Positions 36,163 to 43,959 of a stretch of DNA of 64,000 nt are shown here, one piece after another. Under the pieces are notes generated by a model. The model worked only from the letters and a program-made list of their open reading frames with translations. It did no database searches and had not been told where the DNA came from. The stretch lies in the NCBI RefSeq assembly GCF_009827315.1, contig NZ_WTYF01000004.1:496001-560000 (forward strand), written 5' to 3'. A program made the translations under genes and the position numbers. Each line of letters opens with the position of its first letter. The first letter of the stretch is position 1. This DNA comes from Qipengyuania gaetbuli (GTDB lineage Bacteria; Pseudomonadota; Alphaproteobacteria; Sphingomonadales; Sphingomonadaceae).

Positions 36163-36191
36163 TTGCGCGGCCCGAGCGGCCTCGCTAATGG
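36163..36191 (+). promoter_or_regulatory. Candidate promoter for tRNA-Val
   Basis: TTGCGC and TAATGG are separated by 17 nt, with the -10 ending 36 nt before the tRNA 5' end. Position and spacing fit a sigma-70 promoter for the tRNA. It overlaps nothing coding. Confidence 0.4.
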
Positions 36192-36227
36192 GCGCGCTGC
36201 CGTCCAAAACGGCTCGTTCGATAGCGT

Positions 36228-36302
36228 GGGCGTATAGCTCAGTGGTAGAGCACTATGTTGACATCGTAGGGGTCCCAAGTTCGAACCTTGGTACGCCCAC
36301 CA
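36228..36302 (+). tRNA. tRNA-Val (anticodon GAC)
   Basis: The 75-nt gene folds into a complete cloverleaf. The acceptor stem is GGGCGTA paired with TACGCCC, followed by discriminator A and an encoded CCA. The D arm has stem GCTC/GAGC. The anticodon stem is CTATG/CGTAG with loop TTGACAT, giving anticodon GAC at 34-36. The T arm is CCAAG/CTTGG around TTCGAAC. It reads GUC valine codons. It lies directly upstream of the surface-polysaccharide locus. Confidence 0.97.
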
Positions 36303-36384
36303 TCGAACTCCTTCCCGGAAATGACTGACCTCGCCCGATAGGGCCCCTGAGGAACCCGCACGGCGGGAATTCCACCCATTTCGG

Positions 36385-36429
36385 GGAAATTTCCAACATT
36401 CCGCCGCTGCAAGGTTGCCTTGAAGGCAA
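36385..36429 (+). promoter_or_regulatory. Two palindromes upstream of the gmd gene
   Basis: In the ~200-nt gap before gmd there are two short perfect palindromes: GGAAATTTCC at 36385-36394 and TTGCCTTGAAGGCAA at 36415-36429. Their position 80-120 nt before the TTG start suits operators for a regulator of the polysaccharide genes. No consensus for a known regulator is recognised. Confidence 0.35.
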
Positions 36430-36505
36430 TCGTTTCACATGGCACTCGTATATGTAATCGCGGAAGCCCGAGGAACGGGATCGCGAAAACCGAAAGGGTC
36501 CCAGC

Positions 36506-37561
36506 TTGGCGAAACGCGCTCTGATAACCGGTGTTACCGGTCAGGATGGCGCTTATCTCGCCCGCCTCCTGTTGGCCACGGGCTACGAGGTGCACGGCGT
36601 CAAGCGGCGCTCGTCCTCCTTCAACACCGGGCGCATCGAGGATATCTACCAGGACCCGCATGCGCCCGATCCCAAGCTGATCCTGCATTACGGCGATATG
36701 ACCGATGCGACGAACCTCATCCGCATCATGCAGGAAGTCCAGCCGGACGAAATCTACAACCTCGCGGCGCAAAGCCACGTCCTGGTCAGCTTCGAAACGC
36801 CGGAATATTCCTCGAACGCGGATGCGATGGGAACGCTGCGCATGCTTGAGGCTATCCGCATCCTAGGGCTCGAGAAGAAAAGCCGGTTCTTCCAGGCGTC
36901 GACCAGCGAACTCTACGGCCTGGCCTCGGAAAAGCCGCAAGACGAAAGCACACCGTTCCGTCCGCGCAGCCCCTATGCCGTTGCGAAACTTTATGCCTAC
37001 TGGATCACGGTCAATTACCGCGAAGCCTATGGCATTCACGCATCGAACGGCATTGCTTTCAATCACGAAAGCCCGCTGCGCGGGGAAACCTTCGTCACGC
37101 GCAAGATCACGCGCGCAGCAGCGGCCATCGCGCTTGGCAAGCAGGACAAGCTGTTTCTCGGCAATCTCAATGCCCGGCGCGACTGGGGCCATGCTCGCGA
37201 ATATGTAGAGGGAATGTGGCGCATCCTGCAGCAGGATAAGCCGGATGATTATGTCCTGGCGACGGGCGTAACGACGCAAGTGCGCGATTTCGTCCGCTGG
37301 GCCTTCGAGGATGCAGGCATTCCGATCGAATTCGTCGGCACGGGTCTCGCTGAGAAAGGGATCGCACAATTCGACGGGAGGGTGCTGGTCGAAATCGATC
37401 CGCGATATTTCCGCCCGACAGAGGTCGATGTGCTGATCGGCGATGCCAGCAAGGCCGAACGCGTTCTGGACTGGAAAGCGAAGACTACGGCCCGCGAGCT
37501 CGCTCGCGAGATGGTCGAGGCGGACCTGGGTGCGCTGCGGGCCGCAATGGCTAATGAATAG
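36506..37561 (+). CDS. gmd: GDP-mannose 4,6-dehydratase
   Basis: The product of 351 residues converts GDP-mannose to GDP-4-keto-6-deoxy-mannose, the first step to GDP-fucose and related sugars. The extended SDR fold shows [15 protein letters not shown] near the N-terminus and the Y-x3-K catalytic pair in [12 protein letters not shown]. It also has the family-specific [16 protein letters not shown] and [11 protein letters not shown]. The start is TTG 36506, supported by AAAGGG seven nt upstream. It overlaps fcl by 8 nt, so the two are coupled and open the polysaccharide locus. Confidence 0.96.
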   Translation: MAKRALITGVTGQDGAYLARLLLATGYEVHGVKRRSSSFNTGRIEDIYQDPHAPDPKLILHYGDMTDATNLIRIMQEVQPDEIYNLAAQSHVLVSFETPEYSSNADAMGTLRMLEAIRILGLEKKSRFFQASTSELYGLASEKPQDESTPFRPRSPYAVAKLYAYWITVNYREAYGIHASNGIAFNHESPLRGETFVTRKITRAAAAIALGKQDKLFLGNLNARRDWGHAREYVEGMWRILQQDKPDDYVLATGVTTQVRDFVRWAFEDAGIPIEFVGTGLAEKGIAQFDGRVLVEIDPRYFRPTEVDVLIGDASKAERVLDWKAKTTARELAREMVEADLGALRAAMANE

Positions 37562-38492
37562 CCTGCCCTATCCACTGGAAGGCAAGCGGGTTTACGTCTC
37601 AGGCCATCTCGGGATGGTGGGTTCTGCGATCGTCCGTCGGCTCGAAGGCGAAAATTGCGAAGTCGTTGTCGCTGACCGTTCGGTAGACTTGCGTGAACAG
37701 GCACAGGTGCGGGACTTCTTCTACGAATCCAGGCCTGAGGTCGTGATCGTCGCTGCCGGCAAGGTCGGAGGTATCCTGGCAAACTCCGCATATCCCGCCC
37801 AGTTTCTCTACGACAACCTGATGATCGCGGCCAACACGGTCCAGGCTGCGCGCGAGGCTGCAACCGAAAAGCTGCTCTATCTCGGATCGTCATGCATCTA
37901 CCCGAGGGAAGCGGAGCAGCCGATTTCGGAAGAGAGTTTGCTTTCAGGGCCGCTCGAACCGACCAACCAATGGTATGCGCTGGCAAAGATCGCCGGGGTT
38001 AAACTGTGCCAGGGCTATCGCCGCGAATACGGCTGCGATTTCATCAATGCGATGCCCACCAACCTTTACGGCCCCGGCGACAATTACGATCCGCAGACGA
38101 GCCATGTTCTGCCCGCCCTGATAGGGAAGGCCCACAAGGCCAAGACTTCGGAAGCAGATTTCCTCGAAGTTCTGGGGTCAGGCAAACCGAAACGCGAATT
38201 CCTGCACGTAGACGATTTGGCCGATGCCTGCGTCTACCTGCTCAGGCATTATTCCGGGGCGGAGCCGGTCAATATCGGGTCGGGACACGAACTTTCGATT
38301 GCTGAACTGGCAAATCTCGTCTGCACCATCGTGGGCTTCCGCGGGCAATTGCGCTTCGATCCGACCATGCCGGATGGCACGCCTCGAAAGCGGCTCGACA
38401 CGTCGCGGCTGGACGAACTCGGCTGGACGGCGTCCATTCCTCTCGATCGCGGGATTGCCGACACATACGCCGGCGTGAAAAGCGAACTGTGA
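37554..38492 (+). CDS. fcl: GDP-L-fucose synthase
   Basis: The product of 312 residues epimerises and reduces the Gmd product to GDP-L-fucose using NADPH. It has the dinucleotide fold motif [12 protein letters not shown], the serine region LGSSCIYP and the catalytic Y-x3-K in [11 protein letters not shown]. The NLYGPGDNY and [13 protein letters not shown] segments are typical of GMER/Fcl. The ATG at 37554 lies inside the end of gmd. It ends 3 nt from the convergent flippase gene. Confidence 0.95.
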   Translation: MNSLPYPLEGKRVYVSGHLGMVGSAIVRRLEGENCEVVVADRSVDLREQAQVRDFFYESRPEVVIVAAGKVGGILANSAYPAQFLYDNLMIAANTVQAAREAATEKLLYLGSSCIYPREAEQPISEESLLSGPLEPTNQWYALAKIAGVKLCQGYRREYGCDFINAMPTNLYGPGDNYDPQTSHVLPALIGKAHKAKTSEADFLEVLGSGKPKREFLHVDDLADACVYLLRHYSGAEPVNIGSGHELSIAELANLVCTIVGFRGQLRFDPTMPDGTPRKRLDTSRLDELGWTASIPLDRGIADTYAGVKSEL

Positions 38493-38495
38493 CGT

Positions 38496-39734
38496 CTACC
38501 TGTTGCCACCGATGGCAGTCTGGTAGACTGCCCTGACAGCTTTTAGTTTCAACAGATTGAACACCCCCGCCACTGCCAACAAGGCAAGCGCTGCGCCATG
38601 AATTCCGCCCCACATCGAGGCAGGGATCAATGCAGCCATGAGGGCCACTGCAAATCCCACATTCAGCAGCGAATAGGCATTGGCTGCACCTGCACTATTG
38701 AGGACGGTCGAAAGGAAGTCGCCGACGAACCGTACGATAGTAGCAACGATAATCGTCGCGCCGAATACCGGCGCCCAAGGGAAATTTGCCTGGGGGAAGT
38801 ATGAATGGACCAGGAAGATAAAAGCATAGATACCAGCGCCAAGGACGGCCCCCGAGAGCATCACGATTACTGCCAGCTGCCGGATCTGGTTCTTCCAGCC
38901 AACGACGTCTTCCCGATGAAGCTGGATAAGTTTCGGTAATGACGGAGTGATGATCGCCGCTTGGACAAGGGTTTGGGCAACATTGGCGAAGCTCCAGAAG
39001 AACACGAATATCCCCAACTGGCGCTCGTCCACTGTGCCCGAGAGGATGAACCGGTCTCCGAAGGCGATCAGGACCAGTGCGAGGTCACTCGGCCAGATGC
39101 GCAGGCCGTCCTTGATGGTCGCGCGCGACCAGCCATCTCCCTTGGAGCCGGAGCTTTGCAGACGGCTGCCAAGTACTGCCCAGACGATTACGATGTTAGC
39201 GACCTGCCCGGCAATCCAGCAGGCGAGAATGGTTTGCAGGTTGGCATATTCGGGCGAGAATCCGGCAAGACCGACAGCGACCGGAATCCAGAACGCGCTC
39301 CGCATCGCGAGACTGAAGTTTGCCAGCACATTGAAGCGCAGCGCGGTCAGCGCGATGTAAATGTCCATTCCCAGCGCCTCGCCCCACAGGATCGCGGCGA
39401 TCAACAGGACGAGGACAAGAGGCATCCCTGCCTCTGAAATCGCAAACGGCAGCCCTGCGATGCTTGCCAAAAGCAGGACGGCCAGAGTGAAGCCGATACG
39501 GCTGCGGATGATCGCAACCTGCCGTTCTTCCTCGGAACCCACGATCGCGCGGGCCATGTGGAAGTTCAGTCCGAAGCCGAACAGCGCAGGTGCCAGTGCC
39601 CCGAGCCCGAGCACGAGCCCGAACTGTCCCATCGCTTCAAGACCGAGATTGGCCGTGATGAAGATCGTCAGCGCGAAGCGCAGTGCGATCGCCGTCAGGC
39701 GAATGCTCGCAATACTTCCGCCCACTCGCCACAT
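38496..39734 (-). CDS. Wzx-like polysaccharide flippase
   Basis: The product of 412 residues has about twelve hydrophobic segments and little extra-membrane sequence, in the layout of MATE/MOP-superfamily lipopolysaccharide flippases. Such proteins turn undecaprenyl-linked repeat units across the inner membrane. The region SDLALVLIAFGDRFILSG resembles the start of the second half in Wzx proteins. It is convergent with fcl and divergent from the first glycosyltransferase. Sequence conservation in this family is low, so the assignment rests on topology and locus. Confidence 0.8.
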   Translation of the reverse strand: MWRVGGSIASIRLTAIALRFALTIFITANLGLEAMGQFGLVLGLGALAPALFGFGLNFHMARAIVGSEEERQVAIIRSRIGFTLAVLLLASIAGLPFAISEAGMPLVLVLLIAAILWGEALGMDIYIALTALRFNVLANFSLAMRSAFWIPVAVGLAGFSPEYANLQTILACWIAGQVANIVIVWAVLGSRLQSSGSKGDGWSRATIKDGLRIWPSDLALVLIAFGDRFILSGTVDERQLGIFVFFWSFANVAQTLVQAAIITPSLPKLIQLHREDVVGWKNQIRQLAVIVMLSGAVLGAGIYAFIFLVHSYFPQANFPWAPVFGATIIVATIVRFVGDFLSTVLNSAGAANAYSLLNVGFAVALMAALIPASMWGGIHGAALALLAVAGVFNLLKLKAVRAVYQTAIGGNR

Positions 39735-39817
39735 TACAACCGCGTTCCTTGATCGAAGCCCCCTGTCCGCCTAGAGGTCCGCCACGATTTCGCAAGCATT
39801 CACCAAGAGTTTTCCAA

Positions 39818-40888
39818 GTGATCTATCTCAATGCCCGTTTCACCGGGCAAGGCATGACCGGTGTGCAGCGCGTCGCCTACGAACTGGGGCGCAGAGTACT
39901 GGAACGCCGACCGGCCATGCGCGCTCTCGCTCCGGTCGAGCCGCTTTCCGATTATGCCTTGCCCGTCGAAGTGATCCCCTCGCCGCTTCCCGCAGCGGGC
40001 GGGCATTTCTGGGAACAGCTCATCTTGCGCGGACAGGTCGGCACTGACGATCTGCTGCTCAATCTCTGCAGCACCGCGCCTGTCGGGGTGAAGCGCCAGA
40101 TCGTCATGATGCACGACGTCAATTACCAGCTCGGGCCCAAAGGGTATTCGCGCAAATTTCGCTATTGGTACACCGCGCTGCAAGGGCAATTGGTCAAGCG
40201 CGCCACTATCTGCACCGTATCGCACTGGTCCGCCAAGGAGATCGCCAAGGCCTTCGATATCCCGGTCGACAGCATCACGGTTATTCCGAACGCTGCCGGT
40301 CACCTCGACGATGTAGAGGCCGATCCTGGGACCTGCGCGCGATACGGCATCGATGGGCGTCCCTATGTCTTGTGTGTAGGGAGCGCCAATCCCAACAAGA
40401 ATTTCGGCACCGCCCTGGCAGCCTACGCCGGCCTGGAAAACCCGCCCTTCGACCTCGTCATCGTCGGCGGCAGCAATCCGAAGATATTTCAGGCCGAAAT
40501 GTCGATGGTGAGCAATCCCAATGTGCATCGCCTCCCGCGGATAAGCGATGCCGAACTCAAGGCGGTCTTCCTGGGAGCGAGCGCCTTCGTGATGCCGTCA
40601 CTTCTCGAAGGTTTCGGCATTCCGGCAATCGAAGCCATGCATCTCGGCGTGCCCGTCATCGCAGCGCGAGCGTCTGCCCTCCCCGAAGTTTGCGCAGATG
40701 CAGCGCTCTACTTTGATCCGCAGGATGCGTCCGAACTCGCGCAGGCGATGAACGCGCTCACTTCCGACGCGAACCTGCACGCGGACCTGGTGGAGCGCGG
40801 ATATCGCAACGTGGCTAGATACGACTGGGATAGTTCCGCAGATCAACTGGACCAATTGATCGAGCGTACCTACGGCAATTCACAATAA
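39818..40888 (+). CDS. Glycosyltransferase family 1/4-type (GT-B fold)
   Basis: The product of 356 residues starts with GTG 39818 (VIYLNARFTGQGMTGVQRV), whose loop after the first strand is typical of donor-side GT-B proteins. The C-terminal half has CVGSANPNKN, then PRISDAELKAVFLGASAFVMPSLLEGFGIPAIEAM in two parts, the E-x7-E motif of retaining GT4-type enzymes. It probably adds one sugar to the lipid-linked repeat unit. Donor and linkage cannot be read from sequence. No membrane segment is seen. Confidence 0.88.
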   Translation: MIYLNARFTGQGMTGVQRVAYELGRRVLERRPAMRALAPVEPLSDYALPVEVIPSPLPAAGGHFWEQLILRGQVGTDDLLLNLCSTAPVGVKRQIVMMHDVNYQLGPKGYSRKFRYWYTALQGQLVKRATICTVSHWSAKEIAKAFDIPVDSITVIPNAAGHLDDVEADPGTCARYGIDGRPYVLCVGSANPNKNFGTALAAYAGLENPPFDLVIVGGSNPKIFQAEMSMVSNPNVHRLPRISDAELKAVFLGASAFVMPSLLEGFGIPAIEAMHLGVPVIAARASALPEVCADAALYFDPQDASELAQAMNALTSDANLHADLVERGYRNVARYDWDSSADQLDQLIERTYGNSQ

Positions 40889-40990
40889 CTGCAGGTAGGC
40901 TCGCATCGTACGTTCAGCCTGCCGTCTTATTTAATTGGCTCGACCTGACGAGCACTGCCGTGCCCGGCATGAAGATCTGGAGTAAATGAA

Positions 40991-42139
40991 TTGTCCCCCG
41001 ACTACGATGGCAAGGTAGCGATCGTCCATGACTGGTTCCCGGTCATATCTGGCGCCGAGCGCGTCGTGGAGCAATTCAACCTGCTTTACCCGCAGGCGGA
41101 CATCTTCAGCCTGTTCGATTTCCTCACCGACGCCCAACGGACCGAGATTCTCGGCGACAAAACTATCCATGCGAGCAGCCTCAACCGGCTGCCTGGGGTC
41201 AGCAAATATTACCGCAGCCTCATCCTGCCTTGCACTCAGGCGATCGAGCGGTTCGACCTGTCCTCCTACGATCTCGTGGTTTCGTCCAGTGCGGCACTGG
41301 CGAAGGGAGTCATAACCGGCCCGAACCAGCTTCACGTGGCCTATGTCCACAGCCCGGCCCGCTATGCCTGGGACCTAACCCACGAGTATATCGACAACAT
41401 CTCGGGCACCTTCGGCGGCGTGAAGCGCGCGATCGCGCATTCGATGATGCACCGGTTCCGCAAATGGGATGCGCGCACGCCCAATCTCGTCGACCAGTTC
41501 GTTGCCAACTCCGATTTCATTCGCCGCCGGATCTGGAAAATCTACCGGCGCGAAGCCGAAGTCGTTTATCCGCCCGTCAATGTCGCGGACTTCGTGCCTA
41601 GCGAAGAGCCGAAGGAAGACTTCTTCCTCTTTGCCTCGCGCCTCGTCCCCTACAAGCGCGCCCCGATGGTGGTCGAAGCCTTCAATCGCCGCCCCGATCT
41701 GAAACTCGTCGTGGTTGGCGGCGGCCCCGAGCTCGACCGCGTGCGCGCCTTGGCCGGACCCAATGTCGAAGTCCGCGGGCACGTCTCTTTCGCCGAGCTG
41801 CAGCGGCTGATGCAGAAAGCGCGCGCGTTTGTCTTCGCCGCCCTGGAAGATTTCGGCATCGCGCCGGTCGAGGCACAGGCCTGCGGGACACCGGTGATCG
41901 CGCTTGGCAAGGGTGGCACAGCCGAGACTGTCGTTCCGCTGGGTTCGCCCGGCGCCAGCGGCGTGCTGTACGAGGACCAGACGCTGGAATCGCTGCTGGC
42001 TGCCATCGACACCTTCGTGGCGGATGGCTCTTCGATATCGGCAGAGGATTGCCGCGCGAATGCGGAACGCTTCTCGATCGAGGCATTCCGGCAGAACTTC
42101 AAGAACACCGTATCGCGCGCCTTTGCCGATCACGGCTAG
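40991..42139 (+). CDS. Glycosyltransferase family 4-type
   Basis: The product of 382 residues starts with TTG 40991, with GGAG eight nt upstream. The N-terminal domain has VHDWFPVISGAERVVEQF, a frequent beginning in GT4 mannosyl- or rhamnosyltransferases of exopolysaccharide loci. VHSPARYAWDLTHEY follows. The C-terminal domain has FASRLVPYKRAPMVVEAF, VVGGGPELDRV, and the E-x7-E motif in ALEDFGIAPVEAQACGTPV. The family resemblance to WbaZ-like proteins suggests a mannose-type donor, but this is tentative. Confidence 0.88.
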   Translation: MSPDYDGKVAIVHDWFPVISGAERVVEQFNLLYPQADIFSLFDFLTDAQRTEILGDKTIHASSLNRLPGVSKYYRSLILPCTQAIERFDLSSYDLVVSSSAALAKGVITGPNQLHVAYVHSPARYAWDLTHEYIDNISGTFGGVKRAIAHSMMHRFRKWDARTPNLVDQFVANSDFIRRRIWKIYRREAEVVYPPVNVADFVPSEEPKEDFFLFASRLVPYKRAPMVVEAFNRRPDLKLVVVGGGPELDRVRALAGPNVEVRGHVSFAELQRLMQKARAFVFAALEDFGIAPVEAQACGTPVIALGKGGTAETVVPLGSPGASGVLYEDQTLESLLAAIDTFVADGSSISAEDCRANAERFSIEAFRQNFKNTVSRAFADHG

Positions 42140-42192
42140 GCCTAGGCGCTTCTCATTATTTCGTTTTCCTACAGCCACTTCGTCTGATTATT

Positions 42193-42220
42193 GGCTCAGC
42201 TCCCTGCAAAAGGAGCAGCC
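42193..42220 (+). promoter_or_regulatory. Hairpin hiding the ribosome binding site of the spike-base gene
   Basis: GGCT plus GCTCC, with a CA bulge, pairs with GGAGC plus AGCC across an 8-nt loop (CTGCAAAA). The 9-bp stem encloses the Shine-Dalgarno GGAG at 42212-42215, two nt before the start context of the ATG at 42223. Translation would be low unless the hairpin is opened. Confidence 0.5.
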
Positions 42221-42222
42221 AA

Positions 42223-42486
42223 ATGGACAGATTCGAAGACTTTCGCGACAGCGTCGGGCACCCGTCGCGCTCGCCTTTCCCTATCGCGCCCAGCGACGAC
42301 GACGCATTGCCGGTCGTTCCGAAGGGCATCTATGTCGGGACCGGCGGGGATGTCACCCTTAGGGGGCTCGATGGTGACCAGGATGTCACCTACCGGAACC
42401 TCCCCGACGCGAGCTATATTGCAGTCAGGGCAACCTTCGTCCGCGCGACCGGGACCACCGCAACCGATCTGATTGCGGAGGCCTGA
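42223..42486 (+). CDS. RCAP_Rcc01079-family head-spike base-like protein
   Basis: The 87-residue product begins MDRFEDFRDSVGHPSRSPFP and continues with APSDDDALP, KGIYVGTGGDVTL and a C-terminal VRATFVRATGTTATDLI. I recognise this as the pattern of the RCAP_Rcc01079 family, the head-spike base of the Rhodobacter capsulatus gene transfer agent, also found in many alphaproteobacterial phages. It is a small beta-rich protein thought to trimerise. Here it is alone in a polysaccharide locus, followed by a beta-helix gene. The ATG at 42223 has GGAG upstream, inside a hairpin. Function at this site is unknown. Confidence 0.8.
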   Translation: MDRFEDFRDSVGHPSRSPFPIAPSDDDALPVVPKGIYVGTGGDVTLRGLDGDQDVTYRNLPDASYIAVRATFVRATGTTATDLIAEA

Positions 42487-42488
42487 CC

Positions 42489-43959
42489 ATCAGGACAAGT
42501 GGAGCAATTGGCGGGGCCAATCCCGCCTCACTCTCGCGGCTGGGCACCCCTACCGGCCTGCATTCCGAACCCATGCGCCTGCCTGGGGAATGGCTGGCCG
42601 GATGGCAGGTCGCGCAATGGCAACCCGCTGGTTCGATCGCTTTCGGCAGCGCGCATAATGTCGCCGCGATCGACGAAACCGCTGCGGAGATATTCGACCG
42701 CTTCAGCGATGCGCGCGCTTCGCCGGGCACTGTACTGCACGTCTCTCCCAGCGGGAACGACAGCTCGGGAACGGGACAGAAGGCTGCGCCCTTCCGATCG
42801 ATCAACAAGGCAATCCGGACTACCAACGAGGCCGGATTGCCGGCAAAGATCATGATCGAGGCCGGTGCCTATTCGCGCGGGGCATGCCCGGGCTTCGCCA
42901 GCACCTCGCCCACTGTCGATATCGCCTTTATCGCGCACGGCGGACGGGTCGTCACAGGCAGCTGGGACGAGACGGGCAACGCTCCTGTCGATGCGCAATA
43001 CGCAAACACGCACGTGGTCTCGACAAGCAGCGTCGATCGCGTGCTGGACCGGTCGCGCCTAGACCGGGACGGCTTTCACCCGGAATACATCCGCGTCGCG
43101 AGTGCAGCGATCTGCAATCGCATTCCCGGAAGCTGGGCCTATCAGGACGGCAAGGCCGATATCTATCGTCACGACGGCGCGCCGGTCACGACCGCCAATA
43201 CATATTTCCTTCGACCGAGCACGGCGGTCTGGTCCTTCGCATCACCGGTCAGCATCTATCTCGGGGGAAATGACGCCCTATCCGGGTTCGATGCCATCCG
43301 CGGGAATACGGGCGCTGCCCTCGCCTACGAGATAAGCGGATTGCCAGCGGGAATGAAGGCGCTGGTCGTCGAGGGCTGCACGTTCCGCTACAATGGTGGT
43401 GCATGGTCGGTTCCCTCCGGCGGCGGCGGGGTTCGCGTGAAGAACCCTTTATGGGCTGGCGCTGTTTTCGGATTGCGACACCAGCAACAACACGCGCGAT
43501 GGCTTCTCGGCCGGAAACGCCCTCGCCGGTGCGGCGACCCACATGGTCACAGTAAACTGCCGGGCAATCCGCAACGGAGACCGCGTCTCGGGCTACAACA
43601 CCTCGCAGTCCGACAATGCCTACACGCTGCATGACGACAGCATCGGTCTCGATCTCGCAGGGCAATTCCGCGAGACGAGCGGCGGCGGCGTGAGGAACGT
43701 CGGGACCTCAATGGGCCTCATGATCGGGACGCATATTTCGGACGATCGCGGCGATAGGATGGTTGGCGGCATCGTCGACCCGGGAGCGGTCGTTGCAGAT
43801 GAGCAATCCCGGATATGGCTCGACCGGGTGTCTCTCGCAATGCCGCCCGCGTCAGCCCCCGTCAGGGTCGCCAGCGGAGCAAAGGTCAGGTGTTACCGGA
43901 CAGCGGCTTTCCGAAGCCCGCCCCAGGTGCAGGGATCGCTCGAGGTTTACCAAGCGTGA
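42489..43959 (+). pseudogene. Frameshifted right-handed beta-helix protein, spike-fibre-like
   Basis: One reading frame runs from the spike-base stop to about 43445 and then degenerates into an Arg/Gln/His-rich off-frame tail ending at 43634. The matching continuation, open to 43959, is in the next frame. Removing one base in the run AACCCTTTATGGG (43443-43455) joins them into about 489 residues. The first part holds a pectate-lyase-like start (LHVSPSGNDSSGTGQ, then APFRSINKAI). The second part has beta-helix-like rungs (RDGFSAGNALAGAATHMVTV). At the position expected for the start, with GGAGG seven nt upstream, the codon is ATC (42489-42491). The first in-frame ATG is 42573. The 3' end overlaps the convergent gene by 74 nt. 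Confidence 0.72.

Noticed and set aside
36228..36302. tRNA-Val as an integration site of a genomic island
   Set aside because: I found no integrase and no second copy of the tRNA 3' end at the far side of the locus. Direct repeats should still be searched by computer.
43440..43634. Programmed +1 frameshift in the beta-helix gene
   Set aside because: No stop codon or slow codon follows the C3-T3 run in the original frame, which continues for about 60 codons. A simple insertion or sequencing error explains it better.
42223..43959. Remnant prophage
   Set aside because: No capsid, terminase, tail, integrase or lysis genes are present nearby. Only the spike-like pair is seen, so a prophage call is not supported.
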